Shown here: one piece after another, positions 62,008 through 64,000 of the stretch
Position numbering within the stretch: position 1 is the first letter of the stretch
Layout: each line of letters begins with the position of its first letter
From: Rhizobium sp. CC-YZS058
Lineage (GTDB): Bacteria > Pseudomonadota > Alphaproteobacteria > Rhizobiales > Rhizobiaceae
Reading direction: 5' to 3'
DNA: 64,000 nucleotides
Assembly (NCBI RefSeq): GCF_034720595.1
Contig: NZ_JAYESJ010000001.1
Location: 1,018,001 to 1,082,000 of the forward strand
Position numbers and translations under genes: made by a program
The notes under the pieces: generated by a model
Databases searched by the model: none
What the model saw: only the letters and a program-made list of their open reading frames with translations
Told to the model about the DNA's origin: nothing

Positions 62008-62022
62008 GCTTGATGAACAAGC
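62008..62022. promoter_or_regulatory. Small inverted repeat upstream of choX
   Basis: GCTTG-ATGAA-CAAGC in the 259-bp gap between choX and tdk. A weak operator candidate; choX expression is choline-inducible in Sinorhizobium, but I could not match a BetI site. The rest of the gap shows no further feature. Confidence 0.3.
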
Positions 62023-62207
62023 AGTGTATTGAGACCGTGTGCCCACACGTCCCGTCTCGCGACACGTGATGTCGCATTGCCGTTGCCAAAGCGGTCCCTG
62101 CGAAAGAATCTGCTTTTCTGTGTGTTTCGTCCAGAGGGACTTTCGCAGGCGACGGTCACAGGTCATTGACCGACCGGTCGAGATCGGTTCGACGAACGGG
62201 GGCAGGG

Positions 62208-62807
62208 ATGGCGAAGCTCTATTTCCATTACGCGACGATGAATGCCGGCAAGTCCACCATGCTGCTGCAGGCGTCCTACAATTATCAGGAGCGCGGCATG
62301 CGGGTGGCCGTGTTCATCGCCGCCTTCGACGAGCGGGCCGGGCGCGGTAAGATCTCCTCGCGCATCGGGCTCAGCGCCGATGCCATGCCCTTCCATGCCG
62401 AGGACGATCTGTTTGCCATCGTCACCCGTCTGCACGCCGAGGAGCCGATCGCCTGCGTCTTCGTCGACGAGGCACAGTTTTTGACCGAGGCGCAGGTCTG
62501 GGAGCTGGCGCGCATTGCGGACCGCCTCGGCGTCCCGGTCATGACCTATGGCCTGCGCACCGATTTCCAGGGCAAGCTCTTCCCGGCCTCGCAGACGCTC
62601 CTGGCCATTGCCGACGAGATGCGCGAAGTGCGCACGATCTGCCATTGCGGCCGCAAGGCGACCATGGTCGTCCGCCTCGGCCCCGATGGTGAGGTGGCGC
62701 ATGAGGGGGCGCAGATCGAAATCGGCGGCAATGAGAAATATGTCTCTCTTTGCCGCCGGCATTGGGATGAGGCGATGAACGGCCCCTTCTCGGCCGACCC
62801 TGCCTGA
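62208..62807 (+). CDS. tdk: Thymidine kinase
   Basis: 199 residues from the ATG at 62208 (GGGGGCAGGG upstream); an in-frame ATG at 62166 has no ribosome site. Walker A MNAGKST (about 9-15), Walker B CVFVDEAQFL, the thymidine-binding lasso GLRTDFQGKLFPAS, and zinc ligands in ICHCGRKA and SLCRRHW. It phosphorylates thymidine for salvage. It stands alone, divergent from choX. Confidence 0.93.
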   Translation: MAKLYFHYATMNAGKSTMLLQASYNYQERGMRVAVFIAAFDERAGRGKISSRIGLSADAMPFHAEDDLFAIVTRLHAEEPIACVFVDEAQFLTEAQVWELARIADRLGVPVMTYGLRTDFQGKLFPASQTLLAIADEMREVRTICHCGRKATMVVRLGPDGEVAHEGAQIEIGGNEKYVSLCRRHWDEAMNGPFSADPA

Positions 62808-62852
62808 GGATCAGGCCGAGAGTGTCGGATCATCTCCGTCAGATCACCCGCG

Positions 62853-64000
62853 TCAGCCTGCCAGCGTCAGATCGACAGGCAGGCGGCGCTCGCCGGACGG
62901 GCCGGCGGCGGAGATGACGGCGGTGGGTGCGGCGAAGTCCACATCGAGCCGGATGCTGTCCTCGCCCTTCGTCCAGACGAGACCGAGAGCGGAGGGCGAC
63001 ACTTCCTCCAGCGCGAACCCGCCGTCGAAGGCCGGATGCTCGTTCCGCAGCCGCATCAGCGCCAAGAGGCTGCGCACCAACGGGGTCTCCAGCGCCTGAT
63101 CCAGCTCCTCCGGCTGGTAGTAATGCCGGTTGATGTCGCGGCCGACGCGGCTTTTCGCCAGCAATTCCATATCGTTCACGCCGCCGAGCAGGCCGATGTA
63201 ATAGACCTGCGGGATGCCGGGCGCGAAGAACTGCAGCGCGCGGGCGATGAGATAGTCGGTCTCGTTGCGGCCGAGCGCGTCGAAATAGGTGGAATTGACC
63301 TGGTAGAGATCGAGGTTGGAGGCCGCAGCGCCGGTCGCCTGGCGGCTCTGGCCGCCGCTGCGCTCGTGCATGGTTTCCACCAGCCGGTCGATCGCGGCAG
63401 GTTTCAGCAGGCCTGGACGTCCGTCGCTATGCGCGCCGACATCGATCACGCCGATGCCGTCATGCGTATCGAGCACCGTGATGCAATTGCGCGGGCTGAT
63501 CTTCAGCCATTCCGCGAGCGGGCCGGCCTCGCCGGAGTAAAGCGCGTGCAGCACCAGCGGCGGCAGCGCGAAATCATAGACCCGGTCGACCTTGCGGGCG
63601 ATCTCGATCTGGTCGCGATAATAGGAGTGGATTTCGACCAGCACTTCCATGCCGAGCGCGCGGGCCTTGTCGGCGAGTTCGGAAAGGAAGGCATAGGTTT
63701 CCGGGATCATGAAGCAGCTGGTGCCGGGCTTCTTGATCGCATAGCCGGCGGCGTCGAGGCGCAGCGCCGTCACGCCGGATTGCGAGAAGCGCTCGAGAAT
63801 GGCGTCGAGATAGGCAGCCCCCTTTTCCGAGAAGACGTCGATATCGACCTGTTGCGGGGTGAAGGTGGTCCAGAGCATGCGCTGCGTGCCATCGCCGAGC
63901 GTCGTCTTGGTGAAGGGCAGGCCGGGGCGCGGGCGATAGATGGACAGGAGATCGGCCTCCGTCGCGCCGTTCGGGAAGACCTTGCCATAGGTCATGAACA
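62853..64000 (-). CDS. gtfA: Sucrose phosphorylase (GH13), C-terminal part cut by window edge
   Basis: At least 382 residues; the N-terminus lies beyond the right edge, since the family is about 490 residues. GH13_18 features: GVTALRLDAAGYAIKK (nucleophile Asp), EVLVEIHSYYRDQ (acid/base Glu) and CITVLDTHDGIGVID (transition-state Asp), plus QVYYIGLLGGVND. It converts sucrose and phosphate to glucose-1-phosphate and fructose in the cytoplasm. An ATG at 63993-63995 is internal, not the start. It converges on tdk. Confidence 0.88.
   Translation of the reverse strand, partial: FMTYGKVFPNGATEADLLSIYRPRPGLPFTKTTLGDGTQRMLWTTFTPQQVDIDVFSEKGAAYLDAILERFSQSGVTALRLDAAGYAIKKPGTSCFMIPETYAFLSELADKARALGMEVLVEIHSYYRDQIEIARKVDRVYDFALPPLVLHALYSGEAGPLAEWLKISPRNCITVLDTHDGIGVIDVGAHSDGRPGLLKPAAIDRLVETMHERSGGQSRQATGAAASNLDLYQVNSTYFDALGRNETDYLIARALQFFAPGIPQVYYIGLLGGVNDMELLAKSRVGRDINRHYYQPEELDQALETPLVRSLLALMRLRNEHPAFDGGFALEEVSPSALGLVWTKGEDSIRLDVDFAAPTAVISAAGPSGERRLPVDLTLAG

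Noticed and set aside
1..64000. CRISPR arrays, prophage, insertion sequences, rRNA and tRNA genes
   Set aside because: I read for spaced repeats, transposase or phage proteins and tRNA-like folds and saw none. A covariance search could still find a small RNA.

Overview
The window is GC-rich chromosomal DNA from an alphaproteobacterium of the family Rhizobiaceae (Rhizobium/Agrobacterium/Sinorhizobium group). The evidence is gene content and synteny: a gbpR–chvE–gguA–gguB–gguC block, bacA, nolR, a choXWV choline importer, a PuuD-type urate oxidase and a sucrose phosphorylase. Coding density is high, many genes overlap by ATGA, and several starts are GTG or TTG. I saw no phage, insertion sequence, CRISPR array, rRNA or tRNA. 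Genus and species cannot be fixed by eye.

Layout. 1-5.5 kb: sugar-binding and import operon chvE-gguABC, with its LysR regulator cut by the window edge. 5.5-9.2 kb: a MocR regulator facing an EamA exporter, then a second DMT exporter behind a long leader. 9.3-12.6 kb: conserved trio of permuted ATP-grasp, alpha-E and transglutaminase-like proteins. 12.9-18.7 kb: another DMT exporter, an RhlE-type RNA helicase, a small secreted repeat protein, the two halves of MnmC as separate divergent genes, and a PRC-barrel protein. 18.8-33.5 kb: purine catabolism island (DUF1045, puuE, uraD, alc, allA, uraH, an HD-GYP protein, guaD, puuD, a decayed parDE pair, a LysR regulator, xdhC, xdhB, xdhA). 33.7-41.5 kb: glpK, a phd-vapC pair, a flavin monooxygenase, map, bacA, a secreted deacetylase and NnrU. 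41.7-46.5 kb: a YfgM-like protein and der separated by two palindromic repeats, an alpha-glucosidase, and a third toxin-antitoxin pair. 46.5-57.5 kb: adenine deaminase, an HPP-CBS membrane protein, two esterases, a class III aminotransferase, a secreted GH9 protein and two Gfo/Idh oxidoreductases. 57.6-64 kb: nolR, a HugZ-like protein, choXWV, tdk and a sucrose phosphorylase cut by the right edge.

How the parts work together. Together with ade, the purine genes encode an unbroken route: adenine to hypoxanthine (Ade), guanine to xanthine (GuaD), xanthine to urate (XdhABC), urate to 5-hydroxyisourate (PuuD), then UraH, UraD, PuuE, Alc and AllA to glyoxylate and urea. This is nitrogen scavenging. 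ChvE/Ggu, the alpha-glucosidase, sucrose phosphorylase, GlpK and ChoXWV suit a plant-associated life on sugars, glycerol and choline. BacA and NolR are classically linked to symbiosis, but both also occur in non-nodulating relatives.

The strongest unexplained signal is the pair of about 76-79 bp palindromes between the YfgM-like gene and der. They are homologous, lie in opposite orientations, share CTAG-bounded ends, and differ by compensatory changes on both sides of their stems. One has become the C-terminal coding sequence of the upstream gene and the other supplies its stop codon. Other points of interest are a ParE toxin gene broken by one TAG codon, a DUF1045 protein lacking both threonines of its usual HxT motifs, a long hairpin just upstream of the small secreted protein, and several strong operator-like palindromes.
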